DNA of 64,000 nucleotides from Mugil cephalus (GCF_022458985.1 NC_061786.1:19474974-19538973), one strand, 5' to 3'; positions 1-12,987 are shown, counted from the stretch's first letter. The notes: generated by a model not told the origin, from the letters alone. A program made the numbers and translations.

Positions 1-264
1 TCTATTTCGAAATGAATGATCATCTAAAAAATTATGAGTTTTTGCAAAGGTGCAGACAAATAGAGCTCAAGTGAAGGTACGTTAACAGGAATTATCCTGT
101 TAAACGTTTGGAGGGTGCGGTCAAGCTGTTTTCCTCTCTTTCCCAGTCTTTGAGACATTTCACAGACATGAGAGTGGTACCAGTATCATCTCTCTAAAGT
201 GTCATCAGAGAAAGTTTTCCCAAAATGCAGCAAGAGGAGATAATGCAGCGTTGGTAAAAACCAG

Positions 265-440
265 CTCGGCAGTAGCTCAGGAGGCAGAGCAGTCGTCCAA
301 TAACTGAAAGGTTGGTGGTTCAATTCCACCCTATCCCCACCCCAGGTGTATGCTCCATGTAGTTTGAATAATGCATTCAGTTGTAGCATTTAAAATAGGA
401 ATATAAAACCAATACATTATTATTATGATTAAGTTGCGAT
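265..440 (+). mobile_element. tRNA-derived SINE-like sequence
   Basis: A tRNA-like head is visible. A box A match (TAGCTCAGGAGG, 273-284) and a box B match (GGTTCAATTCC, 317-327) are 32 bp apart, edge to edge, as in a polymerase III internal promoter. The D arm (GCTC/GAGC) and the T arm (GGTGG/CCACC) can both pair. The anticodon arm does not fold well and the sequence runs on into an AT-rich tail of ATT repeats, so this is a SINE head rather than a working tRNA gene. It lies in a lgmn intron. The 3' limit is a guess and the SINE family was not identified. Confidence 0.5.
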
Positions 441-1446
441 CATGGGTGGGAAAGTGCAGGTATTAAGTTGAACTAATCCAAACTTTGAGGCCACAACCGA
501 TAGAAGCTCCTCATACAATTGATTGACAAATGATGGTCTGAGTTCCCTGGACATTGGACGCAATTTGGGAAATATACAAGACAAGGGGGTTACCTAGGCA
601 ACCAGAGCTTGAAACGTCCACTGGTGAGCAGCTGTTTGTTTGTCGTCCATTGCTTTGCAGCTGATTGCGTTATAAAGGGCTCATTTAAAGTGCTGCAGGA
701 CTAGACGGCGTAACCAGCGCTGGTGCCACCTGAGCTCTATGAACCACTTTATGAAGCAATGTCTTGCACGTAGTGAGGATTTATGGATCGGTCAGCAGCC
801 ATCCAGTGCCCTAGTAGATCACCGTTCCCATGCCAACCTGGCCGCGTCCAACGTCAAATGCGACAACGCGGTGACATTTCGGTGTAATGTTGAGAGCGCG
901 CTCTCAGACGCTGGATTGAAGGAGAGAAATGTGTCAATTGGATTAGGACCAAGTTTGTCAGGGAAACATGGTAAAGCATGAACTCCCCGACCTGTAGATA
1001 ACAGAAAATAAGATAACAGAAAATAAGGCCATAAGGCTAATGGAATTTCTTTGAGAATTGTGCTTGCAAAGAAAACCTCTGCAGTTACCCAAATGGTTGG
1101 AGATCCCCAGGTAAAACAAACAGGGTTTTACACAACAATGTGACATTTCATTGTTGCCTTTTAATGACTCCTACATGAGTTGCTCAAACTATATTAAGTC
1201 CATTGACAGTTAACTTTCTGTTCTGTTCTGTTCTAAACACCTGGTATCAGATATACAGGAAAAGGAAGTGGTGAACGTAGCAGCATCGGTGTCTTGTTTT
1301 TAACCAGCGGGATATGAACCTGAGTCGTTTGTTTATCAGCAGGTGTGGTTTTACAGTAGAGAGCCCCAGAAAAAAAAAAGAAAAAAAAAGAACCTTCTTC
1401 AACAGAAAGTAAACCACGCCTTGTATTTTTATTTTCTTCATTTCAG

Positions 1447-4400
1447 GAGGACCTGGCTAAAGAAACTTTGCAGAAGCAGTTCAAGATTGTAAAGAGCCAC
1501 ACAAACACCAGCCACGTCCAGCAGTTTGGAAACAAGGTGAGAAAAACAGCGGAGGAGGGAAAGTGTTGAGTAAACGTCCACCATGAACCCAAACGTAAAG
1601 GAAGTGCTGTTTTTATTTTAGGTCCAGATGACAGGCAGTCGTGATGATGCAGCAGTTTAAAGACTGTCCGTTTCCTTCCTCTGTTCTTGCTTTCTCTCTC
1701 TGCAGACCATGGCTCACATGAAAGTCATAGCTTTCCAGGGTAACGGCAAAGACGAGAACGCCGCCCCTCCAATGACCCTGCCGCCAGTCGCCGATCCGGA
1801 TCTGACCCCGAGCCGTGACGTCCCCATGGCCATCCTCAAGAGGAAGCTGATGGCGTCCAACGATATCAGGGAGGCGAGGGGTCTGCTGATGGAGATCAAC
1901 GCCCACCTCAAGGTAAAGAGTCGCCGCCCAAACACGAACCGCACAGGTCGCACGTTTCCCGTGACCTCCCCCAACCTTTGTGCGTTCAGGTGAGGGAGAT
2001 GATGGCTGACAGCATGCACAGGGTGGTCGAGCTGGTGACCGGCAACAAGGTCATCGCCGCGGAGGTCCTGAACGAGAGGGCCGAGCTGTCCCAGCACCAG
2101 TGCTACAAGGCTGCAGTCAACCACTACAAGCACAACTGCTTCAACTGGCACAAGACTGAGGTAGAGTCCGCGCTGCCCCCCTTACAAATACACAACCAGA
2201 GCCGTATGTTAGAGAGAGTATGACAAACCATAGGGCGCCATGTTTGCTACAACGGAGGGAAGATTCTACAGTGTAACCCTATGTTGAAATAAATGTCTTA
2301 TTTTCATCATTAACGGGCCTATAAATGTTATCGACAACCTCTGTTAATATGTAAAAGGCCCTCACTTAGATATCCCAGTGTCTACTTACTTTAAATATCT
2401 AACCATAATAACTTAGTAATAACTGAGGCAAAGGTACGTATCAGTTAAATTTGCCTATCTAGATGGACATAATTTACATGAACACATGGGTTTCACAGCA
2501 TATGTGATTGTAGCTGCTATGTTTCTAAGCCTTTAGTCTAGATAACTAGCTAGCATAAGGCTAGCAAAAGGCTAGCATAAGGGTAGGTTAACTTCAAACT
2601 TCATTTGTCATGTGCCGTTTTTGAGATCAAGGTTCATATGAATGAGCGCTGGGGCATATTTTAACTTTTAATCCAATATTCTGTTGTTGCCACTTCTCTA
2701 TGGATGGACATTGGTTAGATGTATCCAACATGGCGCCCATGAAACACGTGACCAGCTCAGAACCAATCAGCATAGAGGAATAGCTCAGATGCTCCATTCC
2801 TAGTTGGCCAGACTCTCTCTAATAAACGGCTCTGAACATGAAGCGTAAGCTCTGTTTGATGAGTCACAGGTTTGACCAGACTGGTCTGAAACTCACATGT
2901 CGAGTTTGCTCCTAACGTCCTAAAGAAAACGCAAATGTGTTTCACATGCTGTTCATCAGCTGGTGTTAGATTTACTCTATGTTCACTGATCCAGGCAGAC
3001 GAAGCATAAGTTATATTGAGCCACAGAGCTCCTGAGTCCTGAAAGAGAGAAATATTTGTGATTCAAAGATGGAAAAAATATTCCAGGTAAATTTGTTTCT
3101 ATATGTATATATATATGTATATATATGTGTGTGTGTGTTATTATTATTGTTATTATTATTATTCCAAAATCACAAATGCATAGTGTGATTTCTTTGTTGG
3201 AAAATACTTATTAAATTAAATTAAATAAAAATAAAATATAACAAAGAAAATTGGACAGTAATGAATAAAATAAGCAGGAAAATAAACCATTGATGGAAAA
3301 AATAATTCTACTGGACTAAAGCAATACATCTGTAATATTTGTGTTTAATTTATTTATTATTATTTATTTAAATCAAGAATAAAAATCAATCACTGAATAA
3401 GTAAAAAATATAAGAAAAACTAATGACAAAGGATAGTGATCTTCTAGTTGTTAAGATGTATTTGTAAAAATAAACAAGAAAATAAAATAATTTGTTGTTG
3501 GAAAGGATAATTTGATTAAAAAATAATAAAAAACAATTAATAATAGCAAAATAAATTCATAAATAAGATACTGTAAATAAAATATCAAGTGAACAATAGA
3601 TTAAAAATATATCCATAGAAAATGAGAAGCAATAAATTCATATGGAAACAATAGAAAGATAAGAAAAATAAATACATGTTTATTGATCTGTCACCTCAGA
3701 ATTTAAATTTTCATGTTGGTAAAATGGATTTAATATTTGTGTATATGTGTATATGCTAGGTCATCATGAGAACATGAACTCATCAGCCTGGTGAAGGGAA
3801 ATCCTCGATTATTTAATATAATCAAAGTGTTTTCCCAGGTGCTTTTATGCGGCTGTGTGGGTTTATTTAAAGAGAAGTTCCTCTTTCCTCAGGAACTCTT
3901 TGACATTAAAGTCCATCAGAAACAACAAAGAGGGGAAATCATTTAAAAATGTAAAACAGACTCTAGGCGCTATTTTCTGACGCGTGACGCTCTGTTGTGT
4001 TTCAGTTTGAGTACGCTCTGAGACATCTGTACGCTCTGGTGAACCTGTGTGAGAGGAGATACTCTGCAGACAGGTACGGTCCACATCCACACTGAAACCA
4101 GACAGTTTCTGCTGTGACGTTTTCTTTTCATTCAGCTGTCGTCATGTGGTGAGTTTCTGGTTAAATGTGGACTCCAGCTGTTCATGGCTCTGTAATGGTC
4201 AGTAAAGCTAAATACCAGTAGGACCAGCTATATTCTGTAATTTACTACATTTTATTTTATTTTTTTCTAGAACAGAAAAATATAAATTAATCCACTGTTG
4301 AAAATAGTTCCCAGAAAAAAGACATTACCTTTGGGAAAGTTAAACTCATTCATATTTTAAAGGGCATTAACTTTGATCAGGATTAGGTATAGAATGAATG

Positions 4401-5885
4401 AGAAGTTTATTTTGAATATGTAAATAAGGAAAATAAACGTTCGTCAAGAAAATTTAAATAAGACTATTAACCTCCTGAAACCTGAGCTTTAGTTTGGTAT
4501 GAATTTTTAATTTCTCCAAAGTATTTGGGATGAGCAGAACCTAAGAGCTATACAAACTAAGCATCGTATTTGAACAGAAAGTTGGAAAAAATATGTCCCC
4601 ATATGTGGACACGGGGATTATTTCACTGTGAATTATAATAAAGTCACCAATTTGAAACAAAATATAAAACTGAACATGATTTTGCAAAGACAGAATTGCT
4701 AATAATTAAACCCCAATGTCCTCAAATGAGTATTTGCTAATTAGTGCAGTTATAGCTCGTTACTAATGGATGGAATTTGTTACATTTGTGCATCATATTA
4801 AACTAGAAAAGTTAATAAACATAAATAAGTTTCAGCTGTAAAATTTGATGAGGTTTTGTGCATTCTTGCTGCAGGATGAATCCACTGAAATGACCACTGT
4901 CATGTTTTTACACCAACTAGTATGTGGATATGAGGATAAAAGTTAAAATGAAGTTACCACAGTACAACTTAACGTCCCCATATGAGGACGTGGGGTTTCA
5001 GGAGGTTAAAAAAAGCACATAGTTGTAGCAAATAGTAAGGAAAATCAATATTCTTACCATTTATAATTTAAACCATTTATAATTTAATTGACATACTTGA
5101 AAAGGACTGCACATCTTGTCCCTTAATCGTTAAAAGAACATTTAATTTATACATTAAAAGTCCTCCTTCTTTGTATTTAGATAAATTTAAGTGGTACAGA
5201 CCTTTTTTTGTGGATAGATCCTGAACATTGTTGCAGACTAATCACAGCCCCATGACAACAACAAGGCATCGTGGTACCATCTAAGTAATGTAAAAGAAAA
5301 CGTGATCCTCATTGGTCCAGGTCTGATGACATCTATAGTAGAAGTTGTCATCAGTGGACGGGGGGGCTACACAACCCCACACAAAACAAACTGTGATCCA
5401 TGGTGTGTTCTGACTCCTGTCTATCAGAACCCGTATTCATTTTTTCACATAAATGACCCATGGACCACTTTTAATAATACTGGCCGACAAGAACTGAAGT
5501 TTAAGTTTTTTTCTTCTACTTGTCTTCTTAAATCAACTTTGAGGAGAAAATGCTCACTTGCTGCCTTAAATTTGTTTTTCAACTGACAGGAGCCATGATA
5601 ACCACAATAATCAGTGTTATTTACTTGTGCCGGTCATAATGTTATGGCTGAACAGTGAATGTACATGTATTAACATTAGAAATAAGTTAATAATTCATCT
5701 AATGCTTCCATCACTTCCATCTGGTCTTAATTTATTTAACATAAGACTTAATCTTTGGAAGTCATAGATCATCACCTGTTCCTGTATTTAAATTAACTGA
5801 GGTATTTAATAGTAACTGTATATTTGTCGTCCGTTCCTGCAGCATCCAGTTTGCCATGGACTCCGTGTGTTACGGCGGGTACTAG
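1447..5885 (+). CDS. lgmn: legumain (asparaginyl endopeptidase), 3' part, five last coding exons
   Basis: Coding exons are 1447-1536, 1706-1912, 1990-2160, 4006-4073 and 5843-5885 (TAG), encoding the last 192 residues. The first visible residues, [11 protein letters not shown] then [15 protein letters not shown], match the end of the legumain peptidase domain (human [26 protein letters not shown]). Next come the activation peptide and the C-terminal stabilising prodomain, ending in LVNLCERRY and MDSVCYGGY with the family cysteines. The KRKLMASND segment keeps the Asn-Asp at which legumain is known to cleave itself. Legumain is a lysosomal cysteine protease cutting after Asn. The catalytic Cys-His exons, signal peptide and promoter lie left of the window; I saw no further lgmn exon in 1-1446. 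All introns used here are GT-AG. Confidence 0.96.
2197..2834. mobile_element. Non-autonomous DNA transposon (MITE) with about 23-bp terminal inverted repeats
   Basis: The left end CAGAGCCGTATGTTAGAGAG (2197 on) and the reverse complement of the right end at 2812-2834 (CAGAGCCGTTTATTAGAGAG) agree at 18 of 20 positions, and both continue with AGT. The 638-bp body has no coding capacity. It starts 36 bp after a lgmn splice donor. Only a possible 3-bp target duplication (AAC on both sides) is visible, so I do not assign a superfamily. Confidence 0.7.
3095..3165. repeat. TA/TG then ATT microsatellite
   Basis: Alternating TATATG and TG units pass into ATT units inside the long lgmn intron 2161-4005. 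The rest of that intron, about 3165-3770, is AT-rich low-complexity sequence with no recognisable gene. Confidence 0.8.
4472..5005. mobile_element. piggyBac-type MITE with TTAA target duplication
   Basis: A 534-bp element is bounded by TTAA on both sides (4468-4471 and 5006-5009). Its ends are a perfect 12-bp inverted repeat: CCTCCTGAAACC at the left and GGTTTCAGGAGG at the right. Near the right end is a sub-terminal palindrome, CGTCCCCATATGAGGACG, with a related copy near the left at about 4595-4616. TTAA duplication is the hallmark of the piggyBac superfamily. No transposase reading frame exists, so it must have been mobilised in trans. It sits in the last lgmn intron. Confidence 0.85.
5205..5657 (-). 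mobile_element. Tc1/mariner relic
   Basis: The right end reads, on the minus strand, CACTGTTCAGCCATAACATT then ATGACC, the terminal repeat of a very common fish Tc1-like element. Inside, minus-strand stretches resemble its transposase region, for example plus-strand ACCACTTTTAATAATACTGG and GTTCTGACTCCTGTCTATCA. The body is heavily decayed and the left limit is approximate. An open frame across it (5302-5586) is accidental. Confidence 0.65.
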
Positions 5886-6346
5886 AAGAGTTACTACCAA
5901 ACCCTTAAAGCCTCAGATCAAATTCCTTCTCCCGCCGTGGAAACTGCGGAGAAGTCTGAGCTTCTCTTTGCACCGCTTAGGAATCAACGCTGACGTGGTG
6001 CCGACGTTTTTGTTTTATGTACACACACACGCTATAACACTTATTTTGTTTTTAAAACCTGTGTTTTTTGATTTTTACTGAGAATTTTTAAGCCTGTTTT
6101 TACGATGACTTGCACTATCACTGTGAAGACCTTGTGGATGATGTTTTACTGCTTCTGATTTTGGTTTTAGGACATGACATAGACAATTATATTATGGAAT
6201 TAATGCGAATCTCCTTGTGCTCTTAGCTTTATTTGAGGTGGTGAATGCCCGGCATGAATGATTGATTGACATGTAAAGGACATGCCACGAAACGATGAAT
6301 GTTTGTCGAGCCTCGAGAGGCTTTGTTGTTGAGGCAGGTATCTTGA

Positions 6347-6352
6347 AATAAA
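6347..6352 (+). terminator. lgmn: lgmn poly(A) signal
   Basis: AATAAA lies 462 bp after the lgmn stop codon. It ends a 3' UTR of normal length and has a T-rich region just downstream. Confidence 0.75.
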
Positions 6353-6374
6353 ATCTGACAAATCAAAATTGGTG

Positions 6375-7540
6375 TTTTTTATTTTTTTTTGTTCTTTTGT
6401 TTAACAGAAGCTGAAGTTCAGACAGGGATTTTTTTTGATGGTGCCTAAATAATTTTACATATTTTCCTCTGATTGAAAATATAACTGCTCTTTATGAAAA
6501 ACATATAACAAGTATCTTTTCTTTACTTTTTTTTTAAGAAAGATAAAGAAATCACTATAGTTTTATATAAAAATTCTCATGCAAAGAAAATAGTGCAGAA
6601 AGAAGCACAGCTAAGGTTTGCAGGTTGAAAGAACAGAAATTTGGAAAGAATGACCAATTTTCTTTGGGGACCATGAATCTCTCATCTCTCATCTGCTGAT
6701 TCTCACAAACCTTCAGATGAATTTCATTATTATATTTGTTCTAGCCACAAAATGAAGGCCAATAAGATGAGAGATTCATGTTGAAATGTAATAAGATTAC
6801 TGGTTCCCTAAAAGTCCGAATCTAATTTCATTTCTGTTTAAAAAAACAAAAAAAGGTTTGAAAGGTTTAAATGTATTTATTTATTGTACCACATTTTAAT
6901 AATATAACTCTCAGTTGTTCTTTATGATTAATACCTGTGCGGAAAATAGCTGCAAGGGCTGTATAATAAAATGAAAGTGTGACATCTAGTGGTAAAATAT
7001 CAACATACATCTTTAATCAAAATTAGTTTCTATATCGCATTTGTTAACTATAATTTGGACTTATCGTTATTACATATAAAAAAATAACAGTTTGATTATT
7101 TTAAATGAGTATTTTCCCCCCACATCAACAGCAATAAGGCAGTTTTAAAATTAACATAAATGTATAATAAATATTATATTAATAATAATAATTGTCGTTG
7201 TTGTAACTATTAAATAATACGATTTATTTTGTAGTAGCAACGGTATAGTTGCCATAGTTACCCCATTGACCGTGTATATATATGTATTGAGGACGATATC
7301 CCGACATCCCGACCGGTTAGCAGCCTAGCCGCTAGGCTTCCTTCAATATGACTGATGAGAATCTTCAAACTTTTTAAAGAAATATATCAATTTAATAAAA
7401 GAATAAATAAATAACGATGTATTTGGTTCATTTGTTCGATATAAAGGGTGCTGTGATATTTTGTTGTCGAGTAAAAAATAGTTTGAGGGTTTTCGTATAA
7501 TTTTGGACAGGCACATAATTAGCTCCCTAACTGGAGCGAC
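6375..7540. other. Intergenic spacer lgmn-chp1
   Basis: AT-rich sequence with no exon, RNA gene or transposon ends that I can support. The lgmn 3' end points toward the chp1 promoter, so the two genes are head-to-tail. Confidence 0.6.
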
Positions 7541-7550
7541 GCCATACTGG

Positions 7551-7620
7551 TAGGGAGGTACGGAGTACTAGGGAGGTACGAAGGAGTATTAGGGAATACT
7601 AGGGAAGTAGGGAGGTAGAG
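7551..7620. repeat. Short tandem repeat of a TAGGGAGGTA-like unit upstream of chp1
   Basis: Five to six imperfect copies of TAGGGAGGTA-like units (also TAGGGAATAC) lie about 360-430 bp before the chp1 start codon. Confidence 0.65.
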
Positions 7621-7979
7621 TAAAGAGAGCGCTAAGGGAGGCGGCCCAGTAAACCCCACCCACTTTAATAAACAGGAAGATAACCTGACCGAAACACTGG
7701 ATCGAAACCCTCAACATGAAAAGGCAACCGGCCGGAGAAAAACAGTAATAGCACACAGGCTCCCCGCCGAGCTACACCGACAAGAAGACACAAACCGGCT
7801 GTTTGGACTGGACTCCACGCGCCCGTTTTACTTCCTAGCAACGACCACAGCGGACGAAGCTCGCTAACTTAGCCACTTTGCTAACTTTTAACAGTCAGTC
7901 CCGGACAGAGATTATTTCACAGCTGGTGTGGTTGCGCAAGGAGTCAGCTCGTTTTTGACGCCCTTTTTTACTTTTCACC

Positions 7980-10900
7980 ATGGGATCCAGAGCGTCCACG
8001 TTACTCCGAGAAGAGGAAATTGAAGAAATTAAGAAGGAGACCGGCTGTAAGTTAAGCTCCGGCTAATTCCTGCGGTCGGGACACTTGAGCATTAGCTAGC
8101 TTTCTACTATATTTGCAATATGATTTACTGTTGTGACACAACCAAAGTCTGACATTTGTTCAGGGAAATGTCATAATTTCACATACCAAGAGGAAGCTGC
8201 GTTGTGTGTAATTTATTGGCTGCAATGTCACTGGGTGAAGTTTCATCCATTCAGTCTCTAATGACAGATTTAGTGTAATAAGGGTTAGTATTTAGGTGAG
8301 AGGTTGCTCCCTTTGAAGCACTCTGTATAGCTGCTATCTTCTCTTTATCTGGTTGTAAAATCTTTGGTGTCCTCTCTGCAGTCTCCCACAGTCAGATCAC
8401 CCGCCTGTACAGCCGCTTCACCAGCCTGGACAAAGGGGAAAACGGCACTCTAAGGTAAACATTAGTAAACACCAGCCTGAATGTGGTTCTTTTGCAAGTC
8501 AAGAAGATCACAAAGACATGCTGGGACCTAAACGACAACAAGGTCAATTGAAATTCATCTTGTTAAATATTTATGGTATTTACAGGGGCAGAATCGGAGG
8601 CTAGACACACAAGGAGGACTATAAATGGTCCTCACGCTTGCTTGACGGACACAATATAACAGTCCTGCATTAAATCTTAAATTCGTGAAGGTCAGAGCTG
8701 AAAATAACCAAATTGTGTTTTCATTTTAGAGGCTGTGCATTCTTGTATTCTTATTGGATTTGTTTGTTCATGACACGTGTTTCTGTTATTTTGGGAGCCC
8801 TGTTCTAGTCAGTGGACCAAATAACTGAAAGACTTTTGTTGGATCAGCACCTTCCTGATGCCGCTTTATAAAAATAAACATTGTAACGGAGGGATCTAGT
8901 TCAGGACTGATTCCTCAAGCGTGCTGAATCTTTTGGTGTATTTTTTCTGTAACTGCATGATTTAGCCTAAGGATGTTAGTGTGTGTTACTCATTAGGTGT
9001 GAATGAAGTCTGACAAGGAGCTTATTACGTGAGTGAAGTCACAGAATGAGACGAGCGATAGGTGAAGAAATGTGTAATCATTAAGCAACTAAAAACCTAA
9101 GTGTGAACCATGGTTTTGGGAGTGAGGATTCTTCTTGCGCACGTCACTCCATCAAGGGCAGATTAAGAAAAATAAACGCCTTTGTCGCACCATTTCTCAG
9201 AACTCCAGCCTTTGAATGTGCTGTGTTTACACATAATAAGTTATTGGTTCCCCTTGTTCTTTCTCCGGTGCCTTCAGTCACGACACACGCCACGTTTGTT
9301 CTCATTTTTCCTCAGTGTGACATACTTCCTTATCGTTTTAGAGTTGTCACAACAGTGAGGTTTCACGTATATTTAAGCAGGCTAGCTTTCGATCCCAACG
9401 CTGGACAAAGAAACCCTGTCACTGGTCGTTAAATCTCTGAATTTAGTCAATTATTATTTCATGGATTGAGTCAAATTCAATCCAAACAGTCTCAAGCCTC
9501 ATCGCACATCAATCTGAGGCTTGCATTAAATTAGAATAAGTTATAAATAAGTTCTTTCTGCTGCTTGAATATGTTGTATTTGATTGTGTCTCCTGCAGCC
9601 GTGAAGATTTCCAGAGGATTCCAGAGTTGGCCATCAATCCTCTCGGAGACAGAATCATCAACGCATTCTTCCCTGAGGGGTGAGTCGTCCCCGTTATTTG
9701 GTCCGCAGTCTTTTTGGGCATCCTGTTATTCGAGTGTGCGCCGCTGCGGGTTTGAGTCACCACCGCCACATCTGAACCAGCCCGTGATGCTTTTCTGTTG
9801 TGGCTCCTCCGCTCCTTTGTGCCAAAACTGTGTAGAAATAAATCAAGCGGGGCATCGAGCTGCGTATTTGACGAGTGTTTTTTATCAGCCTGGAAGTGAA
9901 AAACCAGATGTCGGTGAATATATCATTAAAATCCCCAAAAAGACAGATGTGTAGGCGGTTTAATTTTAGCCGCGGTGTTTAATGGTTTCCGATGGCTTCT
10001 CGTTTCTCTGGTTTTGGCCTCTTTGCCTCCGAGTGAGAATAGAAGTGGGGAGAATTCAAGACTGTGCAGTGGTGTTAGATTACTACTGGTTTGAGTTTTT
10101 ATTGTGTTGCGCACACTGCTTCGTTTTGAACACAAAAGTCATCCGAGCCAACGTGTTTTCGTCTTTTCTGTTTCACTCCGGTCTTCAGAGAGGACCAGGT
10201 GAACTTCAGAGGCTTCATGCGGACGTTGGCTCACTTCAGGCCGATAGAGGACAACGAGAAGAACAAGAACGCCGCCACCAGCGAGCCGCTCAACAGCAGG
10301 ACAAACAAGCTGCTCTGTGAGTGTGCGGCGCCCGGTCAGGCAGGCGGGCGTGTGCGGGCGGAGCCGCTGACCAGCATCGTGCGCATTCACGGGATTTACT
10401 AACTTGCGTGTGTTTTTGTTTTCCAGTCGCTTTCCGCCTCTATGACCTGGACAGAGATGACAAAATCTCTCGGGATGAGCTGCTGCAGGTGAGTGTGCCG
10501 CTCGGTCACGTATATGTGACGCCGAGTCACAGTAAATCAGACACATGGTTAGTGATTAGGTTTAAACCTTTTTCTTTTCTTTTCTTAGTAAACATTAACC
10601 TATCAGAATATTTGCTGTAGGTTTAACAAGGAGGCTGATGTTGCACAACATGCATTTAAAAGTGCTCTACGGAGAAAAGGACTTCCACGTTGATGAGGAG
10701 ACTTTGCCCTTGTGCTGATAATGACACGATATCTCAGCTTAACTACGGGTTGATATTCCCCAGACAGTCTAATATCCTGTATTTTGACTTCCTCTGGGCT
10801 CCCTCCGTGTTATTTGTTGTCTGTGTGTGTTCATCCTCGGTTTCTGTGACATTGTGTGACCTGTAATAGGCGTAAGCTCCGGGCTCAGTGACTCAGACTG

Positions 10901-11728
10901 ATCCCTTGTTTTGCGCAAAACATCTCTGTGTCACCTGCGTCCTCTGATGTGCCTGGAAAACGAAATCATACGTGACTCAAAGTGCTGTTTATGTGCTTAT
11001 TTTTGTAACCACATATGTCTGCACCGTTATTTATAATCCTACAGTAGCTGTGAGCTAGGAAGGCATCACGACTCTTATATAATCTCGAGTAGCAGCTGTT
11101 TTTCAGACTTTTGCTTCCTTCTCCTCAGGTCTTACGGATGATGGTCGGCGTGAACATTTCAGACGAACAACTCGGCAGCATTGCCGACCGCACCATCCAG
11201 GAGGCCGACACAAACGGAGACAACTCCATTTCCTTCAATGAATTCATCAAGGCAGGTTTTTTTTTTGGTCGTCTTAAACATGCAGCTCCTTTTTTTTTTT
11301 ACCCGTAACCGATGCTATTTGGAGGGTTCTTTTTAATTAAAAGCCCCGACCATGTACCATGACCACGTGCACTTTTAGCCTCAGTGGGACGCAGGCTAGA
11401 GCCAGAACTGGCCTCAGGAAAAGGAGGAAATGTATATCCCAAGGAAAAGGTTTTGCATAGTACTGAGCAGTTTTGCATGTCGCATAGTAGCATGTGAATC
11501 ATTGTCTCGCTGTGAGAGCACAGGATGAAGTCCTGGATTTCACTTTAATTTGTGTGCAATATTTTGTTTAGGACCATTATATTAGAATCCATTAGTTTTC
11601 ACTAGTGTACCTAATAAACAGTCGGCTGAATACGTTGTTTTACGTTTGATTCTAAACCGGTTTTCTTTTCTCAGGTCTTGGAAAAGGTGGACGTGGAACA
11701 GAAAATGAGCATCCGGTTCCTGCACTAA
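7980..11728 (+). CDS. chp1: Calcineurin B homologous protein 1 (calcineurin-like EF-hand protein 1)
   Basis: Seven coding exons: 7980-8046, 8382-8454, 9599-9679, 10189-10316, 10427-10488, 11129-11251 and 11675-11728, giving 195 residues, the same length as mammalian CHP1. The N-terminus MGSRAS is an N-myristoylation signal. EF-hands 1 and 2 are degenerate. EF-hand 3 ([12 protein letters not shown], about 123-134) and EF-hand 4 ([12 protein letters not shown], about 164-175) keep calcium-binding residues at the canonical loop positions. The C-terminus [13 protein letters not shown] is near identical to mammals. CHP1 binds the cytoplasmic tail of Na+/H+ exchangers such as NHE1 and inhibits calcineurin. 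The start ATG follows a GC-rich leader and has a favourable context (CACCATGG). Intron 6 uses a GC donor (AAG|GCAGGT), forced by the frame. Confidence 0.98.
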
Positions 11729-12444
11729 GTTTCTTTTTTCCTCTTTGTCTTCTTTTGAGCTTGAACATGTCATTTGATGTCAGGACACAACCTCATCCAG
11801 ATTCTCAGCAGGCAGCCGTGGCCCTCACCACGAGAACACGCTGTCAGAACAAGCATTCGGTAGATAACACCATAGATCCTGAGTTTCTGCCTCCGCATCG
11901 TAAAACAAAGGGAAAAAGTTGCGTGCCTTGGGATGTTTTATGCAATGTCACTCTGTATTTTTTTTTTTTTTTTTTTTCCCGGTAATGGAACATTATTTAT
12001 TAGAAAACTTTTAGGGCCTCATAGTTGGTGCCTCCGCTGTTCCAACTTTTTTATAGACCATAAAGCTTGTTGCTGTTGCAGTGAGTAAGTTCATCCAAGC
12101 GGTTCCACTGATATTTAACACATGCTACGTCTTTGTCTGTATAACTTATGCAATAGTCCGAAGTGAAACTTGTAACATGTGTGATTCCACTTAAGAAAAA
12201 GTCAGTGTTTTCAGTGTCAGCAGGACCTAATGAATCCTGGTGGCAGAGCGAGTCAGACCAGTCGGCTTTTATGTTTGTCCCCAGAAGAAAAAGCAGGACT
12301 CGCTTCCCAGATGTTTGTGTTTTACTCACTGAAGTGCCACAGCTTTGGTTCTCCATTGTAAGTTATTATCTCGACAGTAAGCAGGAGCCCACTGCTACGT
12401 TTGTGTGAGTCGTTTTTCTTGTACGGATTAACCTCGCCACTGCC

Positions 12445-12987
12445 AATAAACGTAACCCGGCCTCTCTAGGGGCTTATTCATTTACAACTAAAAACGGTGA
12501 AACATACCGTCTCCTCGGCATGAGGCAGTGTAACAGAACACGAACCTTCTCGAGAAGTTTCCCCACTCTCTGCTAGAGCCTTATGAACGCCTGCCTATCA
12601 GGTGCTATCGTGGAAATTGGGTTGTAGACCAGTTACTTTGTAGGTTTAGATCAGCCAAAGATAACCCGCTATGCTTCTATTTATATGATCAGTCCGGTAA
12701 CGAAATATGTTTGTTCATTCATGCACTGTTCACCGTTGAAATCGTCACGGACGAGAATCAAATGTATAAAAATATTGTCTGTACAGGCCAATGGTTATGA
12801 CTTGGAGAGCTGATGTCTGATCCTTTAATCTTTAACGTGAGTTTGTCGAATAATTACACCCTCCAGCAGGAAATACAGCTCAACCATTTTATCAATCATT
12901 ATGTGATTATCAGTGGGATATGATCCACGTGTTATGTGACGTCGGTCTAGGTATTATCAAGTGATTCATGAATTTGATTTAAATAAA
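12445..12987 (+). terminator. chp1: chp1 alternative poly(A) signals
   Basis: AATAAA occurs at 12445-12450 and again at 12982-12987, giving 3' UTRs of about 0.7 or 1.3 kb. The second is followed by T- and GT-rich sequence and looks like the main end. Confidence 0.6.

Noticed and set aside
739-981. 80-codon plus-strand frame in the lgmn intron
   Set aside because: No match to any legumain segment, no splice borders; low-information composition.
2757-2945. 62-codon minus-strand frame
   Set aside because: Crosses the MITE end; no homology.
5302-5586. 94-codon plus-strand frame in the lgmn intron
   Set aside because: Lies over a decayed Tc1 relic on the opposite strand.
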